A stretch of 64,000 nt of DNA. Source: an uncultured Bacilli bacterium. Lineage in GTDB: Bacteria > Bacillota_I > Bacilli_A > RF39 > UBA660. The first letter of the stretch is position 1. Every line of letters starts with the position of its first letter. Below the pieces are notes generated by a model, which was not told the DNA's origin, searched no databases, and worked only from the letters and a program-made list of their open reading frames with translations. Made by a program: the position numbers and the translations under genes. Shown here in pieces: positions 8,476-17,430 of the stretch. The stretch is from contig CALVIB010000004.1 in NCBI GenBank assembly GCA_944329375.1, positions 1 to 64,000 of the forward strand, written 5' to 3'.

Positions 8476-8507
8476 AATAAAACGGAGGTTAGTTTTCTCC
8501 GTTTTTT
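8476..8507 (-). terminator. terminator overlapping the stop of the PH-domain gene
   Basis: Arms AAAACGGAG (8479-8487) and CTCCGTTTT (8497-8505); the hairpin includes the stop codon of the gene it terminates. Confidence 0.75.
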
Positions 8508-8989
8508 GAAATATTTTTTAGTTCAGCTTTTAATCTATTATGTTCTTCATCGGTTAATTCACTTTCATATTGTCTTTTTTCTTGCATCATATATTTAGAA
8601 ATTACTGTTTCAATTTCTCTTAAAGCAGCTTTGGAAATAAATGTTAGTGTAACTGTTTCTTTAACAGTATCAATTACTACTTTTCCCCAGAAAAGTCCCA
8701 TTTTAATAGTTAAATCATTAAACATATCTGGAGTAATTGTATAGTAAAAATATCCAAATATTAATCTTTTTTGAGCAAGCAAGATTCTTTTATCGGTAAT
8801 TACAATAACATAAGTTGAGGTTATATTAAAAACACTTGGTAATTTTTGAGCGGCAAAGGCGTATAAAACTTCTTCATCATCGTTAACGTGCTCGGCAGCA
8901 ACTTTGCAATGAGCTTTTAATCTCCATGAAATAGTCATTGGATATCTTTTTTTAAAATCTTTAACTTTGTTATAAATTGTTTTTAACAT
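8489..8989 (-). CDS. bacterial PH-domain (YokE-like) protein
   Basis: A 166-residue soluble protein. The central part (about residues 45-135) reads as a bacterial pleckstrin-homology domain, with VIVITDKRILLAQKRLIFG as the signature strand pair. Such domains usually mediate membrane or protein association. The start at 8989 follows AAGGAAG; an in-frame ATG ten codons upstream has none. It lies 4 bases after the DUF1653 gene, so both are in one transcript. Confidence 0.7.
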   Translation of the reverse strand: MLKTIYNKVKDFKKRYPMTISWRLKAHCKVAAEHVNDDEEVLYAFAAQKLPSVFNITSTYVIVITDKRILLAQKRLIFGYFYYTITPDMFNDLTIKMGLFWGKVVIDTVKETVTLTFISKAALREIETVISKYMMQEKRQYESELTDEEHNRLKAELKNISKNGEN

Positions 8990-8993
8990 ATTA

Positions 8994-9251
8994 TTACTTC
9001 CTTTTCTTTGTTTTAACACTATCTATTTTTACATCTTCAAATCTATATTTTTGCTTTGTTTCTGGATATTTTTCATGGTCTACTTCTGACAAAAACATAT
9101 CTAGTGGTCTTATCCATAGTTCGTTATCACCATATAAAGCTCTATATATGACATATTCTTCATCGGTTTCTGATGATTTAGCAACATCCAAAACTAAATA
9201 GTAATCACCTTTGAAATGTTTATAGATATGATTTTTTTTAATTTCTCTCAT
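8994..9251 (-). CDS. DUF1653 small protein
   Basis: An 85-residue protein of the DUF1653 family: a compact beta domain with [15 protein letters not shown], then YRALYGD and WIRPLDMF. The family has no defined activity. The start at 9251 follows GGGGA by 6 bases. It is the first gene of a two-gene unit with the PH-domain protein. Confidence 0.85.
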   Translation of the reverse strand: MREIKKNHIYKHFKGDYYLVLDVAKSSETDEEYVIYRALYGDNELWIRPLDMFLSEVDHEKYPETKQKYRFEDVKIDSVKTKKRK

Positions 9252-9290
9252 TCATTTTCCCCATTTCATTTATATTATACATTTTTTTAT

Positions 9291-9318
9291 ATATTAAAAC
9301 AAGGCTTATGACCTTGTT
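9291..9318 (-). terminator. terminator of galE
   Basis: Arms AACAAGG (9298-9304) and CCTTGTT (9312-9318), followed on the minus strand by TTTTAATAT. The hairpin spans the galE stop codon. Confidence 0.6.
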
Positions 9319-10307
9319 ATATATTTCCATGAGTCTTTGCACATATCTATTAATGTTTTTTCGGCTTTCCAATTTAATTCTTTTTGAGCTTTAGATGGAT
9401 CTGAATAGCATATGGCTATATCCCCTGGTCTACGATTTACTATTTTATATGGAACTTTTTGCCCTGTTGCTTTTTCAAAAGCTTTAACCATATCTAAGAC
9501 ACTATAACCTTTTCCTGTTCCTAAGTTATATATGTATAATCCCTGGTTTTCTTTTTCTAATTTTTCTAAGGCTTTGATATGACCTTTAGCTAAGTCAACG
9601 ACATGAATATAATCTCTGACACCAGTTCCATCTTTGGTGTCATAATCATTTCCAAAGATTGATAGTTCTTTTAATGATTTACTTGCCACTCTTACGATAT
9701 ATGGCATTAAGTTATTAGGAATGCCATTTGGCTCTTCGCCAATTAAACCACTTTCATGAGAACCTACTGGGTTAAAGTATCTTAATATGGCTATATCCCA
9801 GGTATTATCTGATTTATATAAGTCTTTTAATATTTGTTCAATATATAGTTTAGTTGTACCATAAGGATTGGTGGTTTCACCAATTTTACTTTCTTCAGTT
9901 ATAGGTACTTTTTCTGGGTTTCCATAAACAGTGGCTGACGAGCTAAAAATAAATTTTTTTACGTTATGTTTTTTCATTACTTTTAATAAGGTAATGGCAC
10001 CAGTTATATTATTTTCATAATATTCTAAAGGTTTTTGAGTAGATTCGCCAACGGCTTTATATCCAGCAAAATTCATGACGGCTTCGATATTATTTTCTTC
10101 AAATATTTTGTCTAGAGCTTTTTCATTTTTGTAGTCTACTTCATAAAATTTAAAATCTTTTTTAGTTATTTCTTTTATTTTTTCTAAAACTTCTTTTTTA
10201 CTATTTGAAAAATTATCCACAATAATAATATTTCTTTTATTATTTAAAAGTTCGATTGCTGTGTGGCTACCAATATAGCCAGCACCTCCTGTTATTAATA
10301 TATCCAT
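9306..10307 (-). CDS. galE: UDP-glucose 4-epimerase
   Basis: A 333-residue extended short-chain dehydrogenase of normal length. It interconverts UDP-glucose and UDP-galactose (or the N-acetyl forms) using bound NAD+. The Rossmann motif GGAGYIGSH is at residues 7-15; the catalytic Ser is in SSSATVYG and the Tyr-Lys pair in YGTTK. The start follows AAGGAGAAGG. No Leloir-pathway partner is adjacent, so it probably supplies sugar nucleotides for surface polysaccharides. Confidence 0.95.
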   Translation of the reverse strand: MDILITGGAGYIGSHTAIELLNNKRNIIIVDNFSNSKKEVLEKIKEITKKDFKFYEVDYKNEKALDKIFEENNIEAVMNFAGYKAVGESTQKPLEYYENNITGAITLLKVMKKHNVKKFIFSSSATVYGNPEKVPITEESKIGETTNPYGTTKLYIEQILKDLYKSDNTWDIAILRYFNPVGSHESGLIGEEPNGIPNNLMPYIVRVASKSLKELSIFGNDYDTKDGTGVRDYIHVVDLAKGHIKALEKLEKENQGLYIYNLGTGKGYSVLDMVKAFEKATGQKVPYKIVNRRPGDIAICYSDPSKAQKELNWKAEKTLIDMCKDSWKYITRS

Positions 10308-10373
10308 AAACCTTCTCCTTACTTTGTTTATTAAATTTTATCATTTTTATTTATAATAGGTAAAGATATATTT

Positions 10374-10402
10374 AAAAAAATTACGCTGTAACGTAATTTT
10401 TT
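10374..10402 (-). terminator. terminator after the esterase gene
   Basis: Arms around ATTACG/CGTAAT with A and T tracts on both sides; the relevant transcript is the minus-strand esterase unit. Confidence 0.75.
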
Positions 10403-10427
10403 ACATATTTTCCTATTTTTTTACGGT

Positions 10428-11168
10428 TTAGCTTTTTAGAAAATTAACAGTTTCTTCAATCACCATTTTATTTGAATCATCATAGAAACAGTGGGTAGCT
10501 TTTTCAATTAACTTAACATCAATGTTTTTTGATTTAAGTTCTAAAGATTGTTTATATGGGACAACTAAGTCTAAGGTACCATGAAATATTTTTACTTTTC
10601 CTTTAAAATTTTGGATAACTTTTTTTGCATCGTATTTTTCAGCATCATTAAAGGTATTCATGTTAAATTTAACATTAGTATTACCAAAGGTCGCATAGCC
10701 TTTTTCTCTTATTTGCTTTAAAGCTTCTTCACCTAAAAAGTCTTTACAAAAATGGTTTTGGGGATGGATAACATTATTTTTAGCATCTATTAATGGACTC
10801 CATAAAGCTAATTTATCTACATCTATATGTTCGGTAAGTAAGGTAGCTAATCCACCACCATAGGAAGTTCCAATGATACTGATTTTTTTATGGGGATATT
10901 TTTTTAACAAGGTTAAAGCTTCATTTATGGCAATTTCCATAGTTAAATCTTCGGTATGACCATCAGATTGTCCATGACCTAGATAGTCAAATCTTAATGA
11001 ATCTACGTTACTTTGTAATAATTTTTCAGATAGAGTATCAAAATTTCCTTTTTCATGCATATCTGAACCAAATCCATGAAGTAGTAAAGCTAAGTGAGCA
11101 TTATTTTCATGGGTATATATATAAGATATATAATTACCATTTATTTTTATTTTACTTTTTACAATCAT
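10428..11168 (-). CDS. alpha/beta hydrolase, esterase-like
   Basis: A 246-residue soluble serine hydrolase. LHGFGSD forms the oxyanion loop, GTSYGG carries the nucleophile, the acid is probably the Asp of HGTLDLVVP and the His is in KATHCF. The layout matches feruloyl/cinnamoyl-esterase-type lipases (Est1E-like), which release phenolic acids or short acyl groups. Its start overlaps the stop of the MFS gene by 4 bases, so the two are translationally coupled; this suggests import of a substrate that is then hydrolysed. The substrate is a guess. Confidence 0.8.
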   Translation of the reverse strand: MIVKSKIKINGNYISYIYTHENNAHLALLLHGFGSDMHEKGNFDTLSEKLLQSNVDSLRFDYLGHGQSDGHTEDLTMEIAINEALTLLKKYPHKKISIIGTSYGGGLATLLTEHIDVDKLALWSPLIDAKNNVIHPQNHFCKDFLGEEALKQIREKGYATFGNTNVKFNMNTFNDAEKYDAKKVIQNFKGKVKIFHGTLDLVVPYKQSLELKSKNIDVKLIEKATHCFYDDSNKMVIEETVNFLKS

Positions 11169-12298
11169 TTTAAATCTTCCTTTTTAATTGGGTTTAACAA
11201 GAAATGTATTATAGTTACTATTAACATAAAGATACCTGATACGGTAAATGTTGTTACGATATTTGAATTAAATAGGTTACTAATAAAATTAATGATGTAT
11301 GGTGACAAGAAAGCACCTAACTGACCAGCACCATTAAATATAGCTATGGCTAAAGCACTTTTCGCAGCAGTTACCATATTAGCTGAGAAGGTTATTCCAG
11401 CAGGGTTTCTGGTGGCAAAGGCAAAGCCTAATAAAGCAGAGCCTATAAAGATTAAAATTATTTGTTTAGTGGCGATTAAAAAGAAGCCAATGGTAGCTAT
11501 GGCACAAGCAAAGGTTAAAGTATTTGTTTTAAATATTTTAACTACTTTATTTAAGATAAAGCCGGCAAATAGACCTATTAGAGTATATATAGCTGTAACT
11601 AGGCCACTGATATCTGATTTATAGCCAATATTTTCTAGTAATAAGGCAATACTAGTATTAAAGACGTTGATACTTATAAAGAATAGTATAGAAATTACGC
11701 CGAGAAGATAAATTCTTTTGGGTAATTTTTCTTTGGTTTTGGTTTTACTTTCTAGTTTATCGTTTGGTAAAAAAGCTATATTTATTACAACGACTATAAG
11801 GGCTAGAAAGAAACATAGATATGAATATGGCCAGTTTATTTTGGCTAGTAAGCCACTTAGGTATGAAAATAAGGTTCCACCAATACTGACAAATATTGAT
11901 TGATAACCCATGACTTTCATTTTTTCTTCGCCATCAAAATAATAAGATATCATGGATGAACTGATAACATTTATTAGGCCAATTCCTAAACCGAGTAATA
12001 TACTTGATACATATAACTGCCATAGATATCTATGGAATATATAGGTAAAGGCTCCACCTAATGTAATTAATATTAAACCTATAATACCAATATTTTTCAT
12101 ACTAATTTTTTTAGATAAGGGGTTACATAAAAACATTGTTACTACGGAAAATAATGGTATTAAGGTAACTATTATTTGAATATTTTCTAGTTTTTCGTTT
12201 GGAAAACTATTATAGATGTTTGCTACTATGGGGGTTAGGGCCATATATGATAATAAGAACATGCTTAAGGTCATAATGGCAATTAATTTTTTATTCAT
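11165..12298 (-). CDS. MFS transporter
   Basis: A 377-residue integral membrane protein with about 12 hydrophobic segments and two-fold arrangement typical of the major facilitator superfamily. The substrate cannot be read from sequence. No clear ribosome binding site is seen before the ATG at 12298. It is coupled to the downstream esterase by a 4-base overlap, so an ester- or carbohydrate-linked substrate is possible. Confidence 0.85.
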   Translation of the reverse strand: MNKKLIAIMTLSMFLLSYMALTPIVANIYNSFPNEKLENIQIIVTLIPLFSVVTMFLCNPLSKKISMKNIGIIGLILITLGGAFTYIFHRYLWQLYVSSILLGLGIGLINVISSSMISYYFDGEEKMKVMGYQSIFVSIGGTLFSYLSGLLAKINWPYSYLCFFLALIVVVINIAFLPNDKLESKTKTKEKLPKRIYLLGVISILFFISINVFNTSIALLLENIGYKSDISGLVTAIYTLIGLFAGFILNKVVKIFKTNTLTFACAIATIGFFLIATKQIILIFIGSALLGFAFATRNPAGITFSANMVTAAKSALAIAIFNGAGQLGAFLSPYIINFISNLFNSNIVTTFTVSGIFMLIVTIIHFLLNPIKKEDLK

Positions 12299-12304
12299 GT
12301 TTTC

Positions 12305-12332
12305 AAAATAAAAAGCTTTAATAAGCCTTTTA
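12305..12332 (-). terminator. terminator after the acyl-metabolism operon
   Basis: Imperfect stem of AAAAGgCTT type with one bulged G, then TATTTT on the minus strand. It overlaps the end of the 147-residue membrane gene and separates that operon from the MFS gene. Confidence 0.55.
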
Positions 12333-12773
12333 TTTTTCCCTTCTTGTATATTTTACTGATTTTTCATAGCTTTTTAAAGCTATGAATGCTAATAAAGTAG
12401 AAACGATTACTCCTAATGTAGCAAATATCAATGTGTTTTCCATTGTTTCTAAGGTTCTTAAATCAATATTTAATCCATTTATTAATACCCCAAAAGCAAA
12501 TAAGAATCCTAAGATGGCAGCTACTAACACGTATGGTAGGTTTCTAAGGAATGCTTTACCAATTGATAGTTTTCTATCTAATGCTTTAGCTGTTCCTTTT
12601 AATACTATTACACCATTTAATAATGTTGGGATAGCGCAGCTCATGACACCACCTATTATATTAGGAATTTCGTTTTCAGGATCAACTCCGACGACAGTAG
12701 TTAATACAAAACCGAGAATAAATCCGACAACTACTCCAGGAAGTAATTGTTTTATAATATCTTTACCTTTCAT
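12330..12773 (-). CDS. four-helix membrane protein, unknown
   Basis: A 147-residue protein with about four membrane segments (near residues 10-30, 40-60, 75-98 and 115-137) and a basic C-terminus. The Gly-rich first helix (LLPGVVVGFILGFVL) is typical of small permease-like or accessory proteins, but no family was recognised. It starts after AGGAGG only 8 bases past butyrate kinase, so it is the last gene of the acyl-metabolism operon and may handle the acid product. Confidence 0.65.
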   Translation of the reverse strand: MKGKDIIKQLLPGVVVGFILGFVLTTVVGVDPENEIPNIIGGVMSCAIPTLLNGVIVLKGTAKALDRKLSIGKAFLRNLPYVLVAAILGFLFAFGVLINGLNIDLRTLETMENTLIFATLGVIVSTLLAFIALKSYEKSVKYTRREK

Positions 12774-12781
12774 AAGTCCTC

Positions 12782-13885
12782 CTAAAGTGATTTAAATACA
12801 GGTTTTCCCGTATAAATCATTGGTTTTTCAAGGCCACTTAATACACGAATCGCGCCTGCAGATAGGGCTTCTAGTTCAAATTCTCCTGGCATAGATACGA
12901 TTTTGGCCATGGTTTTACAATATGATTTTATTTTATCTCTAACGTATTTGTCGTTAGCTATTCCACCAGTTAATATGATGGCTGAACAATTTCCTTTTAA
13001 TGATGCATACATTGCACCTATTTGTTTAATTATTTGATATATCATGGCATCTAAAATTATTTTGGCTTTTTGATTGCCGTTATCAATCATTTTATGGACT
13101 TTTCTGATATCATTGGTTCCAAGCCAAGCTGTAAGGCCTCCGTTTTTACCGATAAAACCTTTTATTTGTTCTAATGAATATTTATCATTCATACACATTT
13201 TTAAGACGGCTTTGGCTGGCAAGAAGCCACTTCTATTTGGAGTCATTGGGCCATCACCATTAACGATATCATTACAATCTATCATTTTACCTTTTCTATG
13301 GGCGGCTATGCTTATGCCACCGCCTAAATGGCAAATGATAAGGTTTAAATCTTTATAGTTTTTGTCTATTTTTTTAGCATACCTAATAGCTATTTCTTTT
13401 TGGTTTAAAGCGTGAATTCTAGATTCTCTATATATTCCAGGAATTCCAGTTATCCTAGCTTCAGTTATAAATTCATCAACATCTGGTGGATTGACACAGA
13501 ATGATGGTTTACCATATTTATCACCTAAGTTTTTGGCTAAAACGATACCTAGAGCAGATGGATGTTTAACTATTTTCATCTCACTGGCACTTTTATACAT
13601 TAACTGATTTATGGCATAAGTTCCACCTTGACATGGCTCTAGTGAGCCACCTCTACCTGAGAAGGCATCAATAGAATTTATGTCAATATTTTCTTTGTTT
13701 AAGTTGTCAATGACAGCTTTTAATCGGAATTCATACTGATCTTTAATGTCTGGATATGGTTTTAAATCTTCTGGGGTATGTTCGATTGATATTTTGAATA
13801 TTACTTTATCATTTTCAAACAAACCTATTTTAGTACTAGTACTTCCTGGGTTAATGGCTAAAACTCTATATTTAGTTTTTAGCAT
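12782..13885 (-). CDS. buk: butyrate kinase (acyl kinase)
   Basis: A 367-residue ASKHA-fold acyl kinase that makes ATP from an acyl phosphate, giving butyrate or a branched short-chain acid. The N-terminal phosphate loop is INPGSTSTKIGLF; FSGRGG and CHLGGGIS follow, all as in Buk rather than acetate kinase. The gene overlaps the phosphotransacylase by 14 bases, so the pair makes one acyl-CoA to acid route. Whether the real substrate is butyrate or isobutyrate/isovalerate cannot be told. Confidence 0.92.
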   Translation of the reverse strand: MLKTKYRVLAINPGSTSTKIGLFENDKVIFKISIEHTPEDLKPYPDIKDQYEFRLKAVIDNLNKENIDINSIDAFSGRGGSLEPCQGGTYAINQLMYKSASEMKIVKHPSALGIVLAKNLGDKYGKPSFCVNPPDVDEFITEARITGIPGIYRESRIHALNQKEIAIRYAKKIDKNYKDLNLIICHLGGGISIAAHRKGKMIDCNDIVNGDGPMTPNRSGFLPAKAVLKMCMNDKYSLEQIKGFIGKNGGLTAWLGTNDIRKVHKMIDNGNQKAKIILDAMIYQIIKQIGAMYASLKGNCSAIILTGGIANDKYVRDKIKSYCKTMAKIVSMPGEFELEALSAGAIRVLSGLEKPMIYTGKPVFKSL

Positions 13886-14894
13886 TTTCTTTATCTCCAG
13901 CTCTAACTACGGAAATAGCTATATTTCCAACCATTTCAGATACTGGGGCACCTCTTGAACAATCACAGCAGATTTTTTTGAAACCTTGAAGTAATGGTCC
14001 ATAGGCATCGGCTCCAGCAAATCTTTGAATTAGTTTTACGCCAATATTTCCAGCGTTTAAATCTGGGAATATTAAAATGTTAGCTTGTCCAGCGACTTCG
14101 CTTTCTCTTTTTACTTTTTTAGCAGCAACTTCTGGCACTATAGCACTATCTAATTGAAATTCCCCATCGATTTTTAAATCTGGTCTTTTTTCTTTGGCTA
14201 TTTTAATCGCGTTTACTACTTTATCTACAAGTTCTCCACTTCCTGAACCACAGGTTGAATATGATAACATGGCACATTTTGGCTCAAAGCCAGTTACAGC
14301 TTTCATGGTATCACAGGCCGCTATGGCAATACTAGCTAGTTCGCTTGATGATGGATTTGGACATACGGCACAGTCGCCAACGGCTATTATATTTGATCCG
14401 TTTGCGAAGGTATAGTTTGGCATTTCAGCAATACCAATACTTGAGATAGTATCTAGGTTATCTTCTAGGCCAATTATAGTTTGAGCGGCATAGATAATTT
14501 CGCCTGTACTACTATTGATACCGGCAAAGGTTACATCAACATCGCCAACAGCTTCCATCATTAAAGCAAAGTTTAATGGGTCTTTCATTCTTCTAGTTAA
14601 AGATTTTTCTCCATAAATGATATTAGGCAATTTTAGATATCTTTGTAAGACATTATTACTATATGTTTCATCTAAATTATCAACATATTTAAATTTAGAG
14701 TCATCAATTTTATTTTCTTTGACTAAGGTTTTGACTTCTTCTATGTTTCCAACCACGACTGCTTCGGCATAGCCTTTATCTGATACTTCTTGCATAGCCG
14801 CAAGCATTTTTAGGTTATTTGCTTCAGGAAAGGCTACCTTTTTAGGGTTAGCCTTCGCTTTAGCAAATATTTCATTCATTAATGTTTTTTCCAT
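13872..14894 (-). CDS. phosphate acyltransferase (Pta/Ptb family)
   Basis: A 340-residue phosphotransacylase converting acyl-CoA and phosphate to acyl phosphate. The C-terminal half (AMLSYSTCGSGSG, NILIFPDLNAGNI, GPLLQG) is of the phosphate acetyl/butyryltransferase family. Length and motifs look closer to acetyltransferases (Pta) than to classical Ptb (about 300 residues), although its partner is butyrate kinase. It overlaps its neighbours by 1 base upstream and 14 downstream, implying tight coupling. The chain length used is uncertain. Confidence 0.85.
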   Translation of the reverse strand: MEKTLMNEIFAKAKANPKKVAFPEANNLKMLAAMQEVSDKGYAEAVVVGNIEEVKTLVKENKIDDSKFKYVDNLDETYSNNVLQRYLKLPNIIYGEKSLTRRMKDPLNFALMMEAVGDVDVTFAGINSSTGEIIYAAQTIIGLEDNLDTISSIGIAEMPNYTFANGSNIIAVGDCAVCPNPSSSELASIAIAACDTMKAVTGFEPKCAMLSYSTCGSGSGELVDKVVNAIKIAKEKRPDLKIDGEFQLDSAIVPEVAAKKVKRESEVAGQANILIFPDLNAGNIGVKLIQRFAGADAYGPLLQGFKKICCDCSRGAPVSEMVGNIAISVVRAGDKENAKN

Positions 14895-16690
14895 TATCTA
14901 TAAATGTAATCTCCATCTTCATAACGTGGCGGAATTTCAGGTACTAATAGGTATGAGTCGTATTTTCCTCCTGTGTGGATAACGTGCTCACCCTTATTAT
15001 CTGGGAACCATACTAATGGTTCAAACCATTCATCTCTGATATATCTTCCGGCTACTTGAACACGTAGTTTTTGTCCTTTATGCCAGAATCTACTTAATGG
15101 CCAGATTTCAATATCGACTGGAACGATTTCTCCTGGTTTTAGTTTTTCAGTTCTATCATGAGTGTGAACTGGTTGATATTCGGTTGATTTTTCTTCATCT
15201 AGGTGTCTAGCAGATACTCTAAGTTTACCCCAAGCACCTGGATGTCTTTCAGTACCAAATATTGTTACTGGAAGTTCTTCGTCTTTAGTAGATAGTTTTT
15301 TGATGGTAATGAATAAATCCATGTCATCATGACCTCTAGCTTCAACCCACATACGTAATTTCATATAACCTGTTAGTTCAGTATCTTTTCTAAAGGTATA
15401 ATCGAATGTGGTTAGGCCAGTAGCTCCATCATAACTAACTTCGGCTTCATTTTTAACTGGAGCGTCACCCAATTTACCAGTTGCGGCATTTAGGTATAGT
15501 TTTTTATATTGAGTTCTAGCAAGTGGGAACTCTTCTTCTGGTCTACCTGTTTGATATGGATATTCAAAGGCATCCATAACTTCCATTCTGATTTTTGGAG
15601 TTAATTCCCAGCCGTTATAAATATCTTTTAGATAACGGTCAAAGAATAATTTTAAATCTAATAACCATTTTGGATTATAAGTGTCTGGCCATTCAAATAC
15701 TTGGTGACATCTCATCCATTTTTTTCTAGATTTAATTTTATTGAATCCTTCCCAAGCTCCTCTTAGGTGGAAGTGATTCCAGTTACAAGTAGCGTAGGTT
15801 GGAACAGTTATTTTTTCAAATTGTGGAATTTTATCTTGCCAGTATGGACTTGTAACATATGGTTCTTTTTTAGCCATAGCTAAAGTATTATCAATAAATC
15901 CTTTACCTTGAGCGGCAACGACGATTGAACCACCAAATAGTCCTGGAATTCCACCTTCCATTAGACTTTCTCTATATTGGTCGCCTGTTGCTTCCCATGG
16001 AGCAATACAAGTTAGGTGTGGTGGGTTTTCAGCGGCGATTCTCCACTGACTCATGGCTACACCAGAGTTTCCGAATAATCCGACTTTACCTGTACACCAT
16101 TTTTGCGCTGCTGCCCATTCGACAAAGTCATAACCGTCTCTACCTTCTTGAGTACCGAATTGGATTTGATCGCCTTCTGAGTTTCCAATTCCTCTTGGGT
16201 CAACGTTAGCGACAGCATATCCTTGATAACACCAGAATAATGGATCTGATGATTCAAATTTACATACTTTAGATACAGCTCCTGTTGGAACACCCATTGG
16301 TCTAAAGATTTGGACTGGTTGGTGCCATGGTTGTTTTCCAAAGAATGACCAACTTATGATAAGTGGGACTGGTTCTTCCATGGCAGTTTTTGGCATATAA
16401 ATATCAGCATAGATAGTTACGCCATCACGCATTTTAACTGGTTGGTCTTGCAAGCATAGTATTTTTTCTTCATCATCGACAAAATATTCAGTTGTATTTA
16501 CTGGTACTTCTATGCAGTAGTTAGCCATTTCTTCACGAGGTAATTTCATATATTCCTCTTTTGGAATTGGCTGAGTTAGTTTTGAGAAGATTACATCGCA
16601 AGATGTTCCATTTGGATAAGTTACTTTGACGATTTTTTCTTCTCTTTTTGGCAATTCTTTTGGTAATGCCATATTGTTTTCTTCGTTCAT
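14894..16690 (-). CDS. CocE/NonD-family hydrolase (X-Pro peptidase S15-like)
   Basis: A 598-residue cytoplasmic protein. An alpha/beta-hydrolase core from about residue 85 has the nucleophile elbow GNSGVA (S15/CocE form GxSxxA) and VDPRGIGNSEG upstream of it; a C-terminal jelly-roll domain follows (from about 390). The family includes cocaine esterase, glutaryl-7-ACA acylase and X-Pro dipeptidyl-peptidases. The start follows AAGGGG. Its place between an acyl carrier protein and a phosphotransacylase suggests an acyl-ester or acyl-amide substrate feeding the acyl-CoA pool, which is inference. Confidence 0.8.
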   Translation of the reverse strand: MNEENNMALPKELPKREEKIVKVTYPNGTSCDVIFSKLTQPIPKEEYMKLPREEMANYCIEVPVNTTEYFVDDEEKILCLQDQPVKMRDGVTIYADIYMPKTAMEEPVPLIISWSFFGKQPWHQPVQIFRPMGVPTGAVSKVCKFESSDPLFWCYQGYAVANVDPRGIGNSEGDQIQFGTQEGRDGYDFVEWAAAQKWCTGKVGLFGNSGVAMSQWRIAAENPPHLTCIAPWEATGDQYRESLMEGGIPGLFGGSIVVAAQGKGFIDNTLAMAKKEPYVTSPYWQDKIPQFEKITVPTYATCNWNHFHLRGAWEGFNKIKSRKKWMRCHQVFEWPDTYNPKWLLDLKLFFDRYLKDIYNGWELTPKIRMEVMDAFEYPYQTGRPEEEFPLARTQYKKLYLNAATGKLGDAPVKNEAEVSYDGATGLTTFDYTFRKDTELTGYMKLRMWVEARGHDDMDLFITIKKLSTKDEELPVTIFGTERHPGAWGKLRVSARHLDEEKSTEYQPVHTHDRTEKLKPGEIVPVDIEIWPLSRFWHKGQKLRVQVAGRYIRDEWFEPLVWFPDNKGEHVIHTGGKYDSYLLVPEIPPRYEDGDYIYR

Positions 16691-16705
16691 ATAACCCCTT
16701 CTTTC

Positions 16706-16945
16706 TTATTCTACCATTTTAGCGATTGCATCAGCAGCTTGGCCAATTGTTTCAGCGTGCATTAATTCTGTGTATTTGATATAGCAATCATATTCTTCTT
16801 CAAATTCAGAAATAATACCAGCAAGTTCAATACTTTTAAGGTTTAAGTCTGTTTTTATGTTAGTATTTTCTGAAAGTGTGGATGGATTGACACGCATTGC
16901 TTTGGCAGTTTTTTCAATAAGTTTTTTTAGTATTTCATCACGCAT
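16706..16945 (-). CDS. acyl carrier protein
   Basis: A 79-residue acidic helical protein of the ACP family. The phosphopantetheine Ser is S38 in DLNLKSIEL, where the usual DSL is replaced by LKS. It is first in the operon with the CocE-like hydrolase, 15 bases upstream of it. AcpS, which would load the cofactor, is transcribed divergently 50 bases away. The non-canonical motif and the lack of fatty-acid synthesis genes suggest a specialised ACP rather than the FAS II carrier. Confidence 0.85.
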   Translation of the reverse strand: MRDEILKKLIEKTAKAMRVNPSTLSENTNIKTDLNLKSIELAGIISEFEEEYDCYIKYTELMHAETIGQAADAIAKMVE

Positions 16946-16973
16946 AGTCTTTCTCCTTTCTTTAGAAGTGTGA

Positions 16974-16979
16974 TATACT
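16974..16979 (+). promoter_or_regulatory. -10 box of acpS
   Basis: TATACT sits 16 bases before the acpS ATG, so the transcript leader would be only about 10 bases. No good -35 box is seen. Confidence 0.4.
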
Positions 16980-16995
16980 TAAGTAGGTGTTGTGT

Positions 16996-17340
16996 ATGAT
17001 TAAAGGAATCGGCTGTGATATTTTATCTATTTCTAGATTTAAAAATGTTCTTGAGGCGACTCCTGCTTTACTTAAGCGGTGTTTTAGTGAACGGGAAATA
17101 GATGAATATCATAAAAGAAATGATATTGCCTATTTGGCTTCACGATTTGCAGCTAAGGAAGCTATTGTTAAGTCTTTTACTAAGTATAATCACGATTTAA
17201 ATTCTATTGAGATACTAAATGATGATGATGGTAAACCATATGTGGTTATCCATAGTAAGATTAAGCCTGAGATATTTGTTTCAATTTCTTATGAAACAGA
17301 ATATGTGATGGCTTACGCGGTATTATCTAGTATCTTATAA
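16996..17340 (+). CDS. acpS: holo-[acyl-carrier-protein] synthase
   Basis: A 114-residue phosphopantetheinyl transferase that moves 4'-phosphopantetheine from CoA to the ACP serine. GIGCDILSISRF at the N-terminus and RFAAKEAIVKSF in the centre are the AcpS metal-binding and catalytic motifs. The start at 16996 follows TAGGTG by 6 bases; an upstream GTG overlaps that site. It is divergent from the ACP gene, its likely partner. Confidence 0.93.
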   Translation: MIKGIGCDILSISRFKNVLEATPALLKRCFSEREIDEYHKRNDIAYLASRFAAKEAIVKSFTKYNHDLNSIEILNDDDGKPYVVIHSKIKPEIFVSISYETEYVMAYAVLSSIL

Positions 17341-17387
17341 TAATTATAACTTATTATGGGATTATCTTCAATCTATTTATGCATAAG

Positions 17388-17430
17388 AGTGCAAAAAAAA
17401 TAAGCTACCTGTCAAATAGCCTATTTTTTT
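17388..17430 (+). terminator. terminator of acpS
   Basis: Imperfect stem AAATAaGCTA/TAGCcTATTT followed by seven T, about 60 bases beyond the acpS stop. Confidence 0.7.

Noticed and set aside
12382-12795. 137-codon plus-strand frame opposite the four-helix membrane protein
   Set aside because: It is a shadow of the minus-strand gene, which has a good ribosome binding site and operon context.
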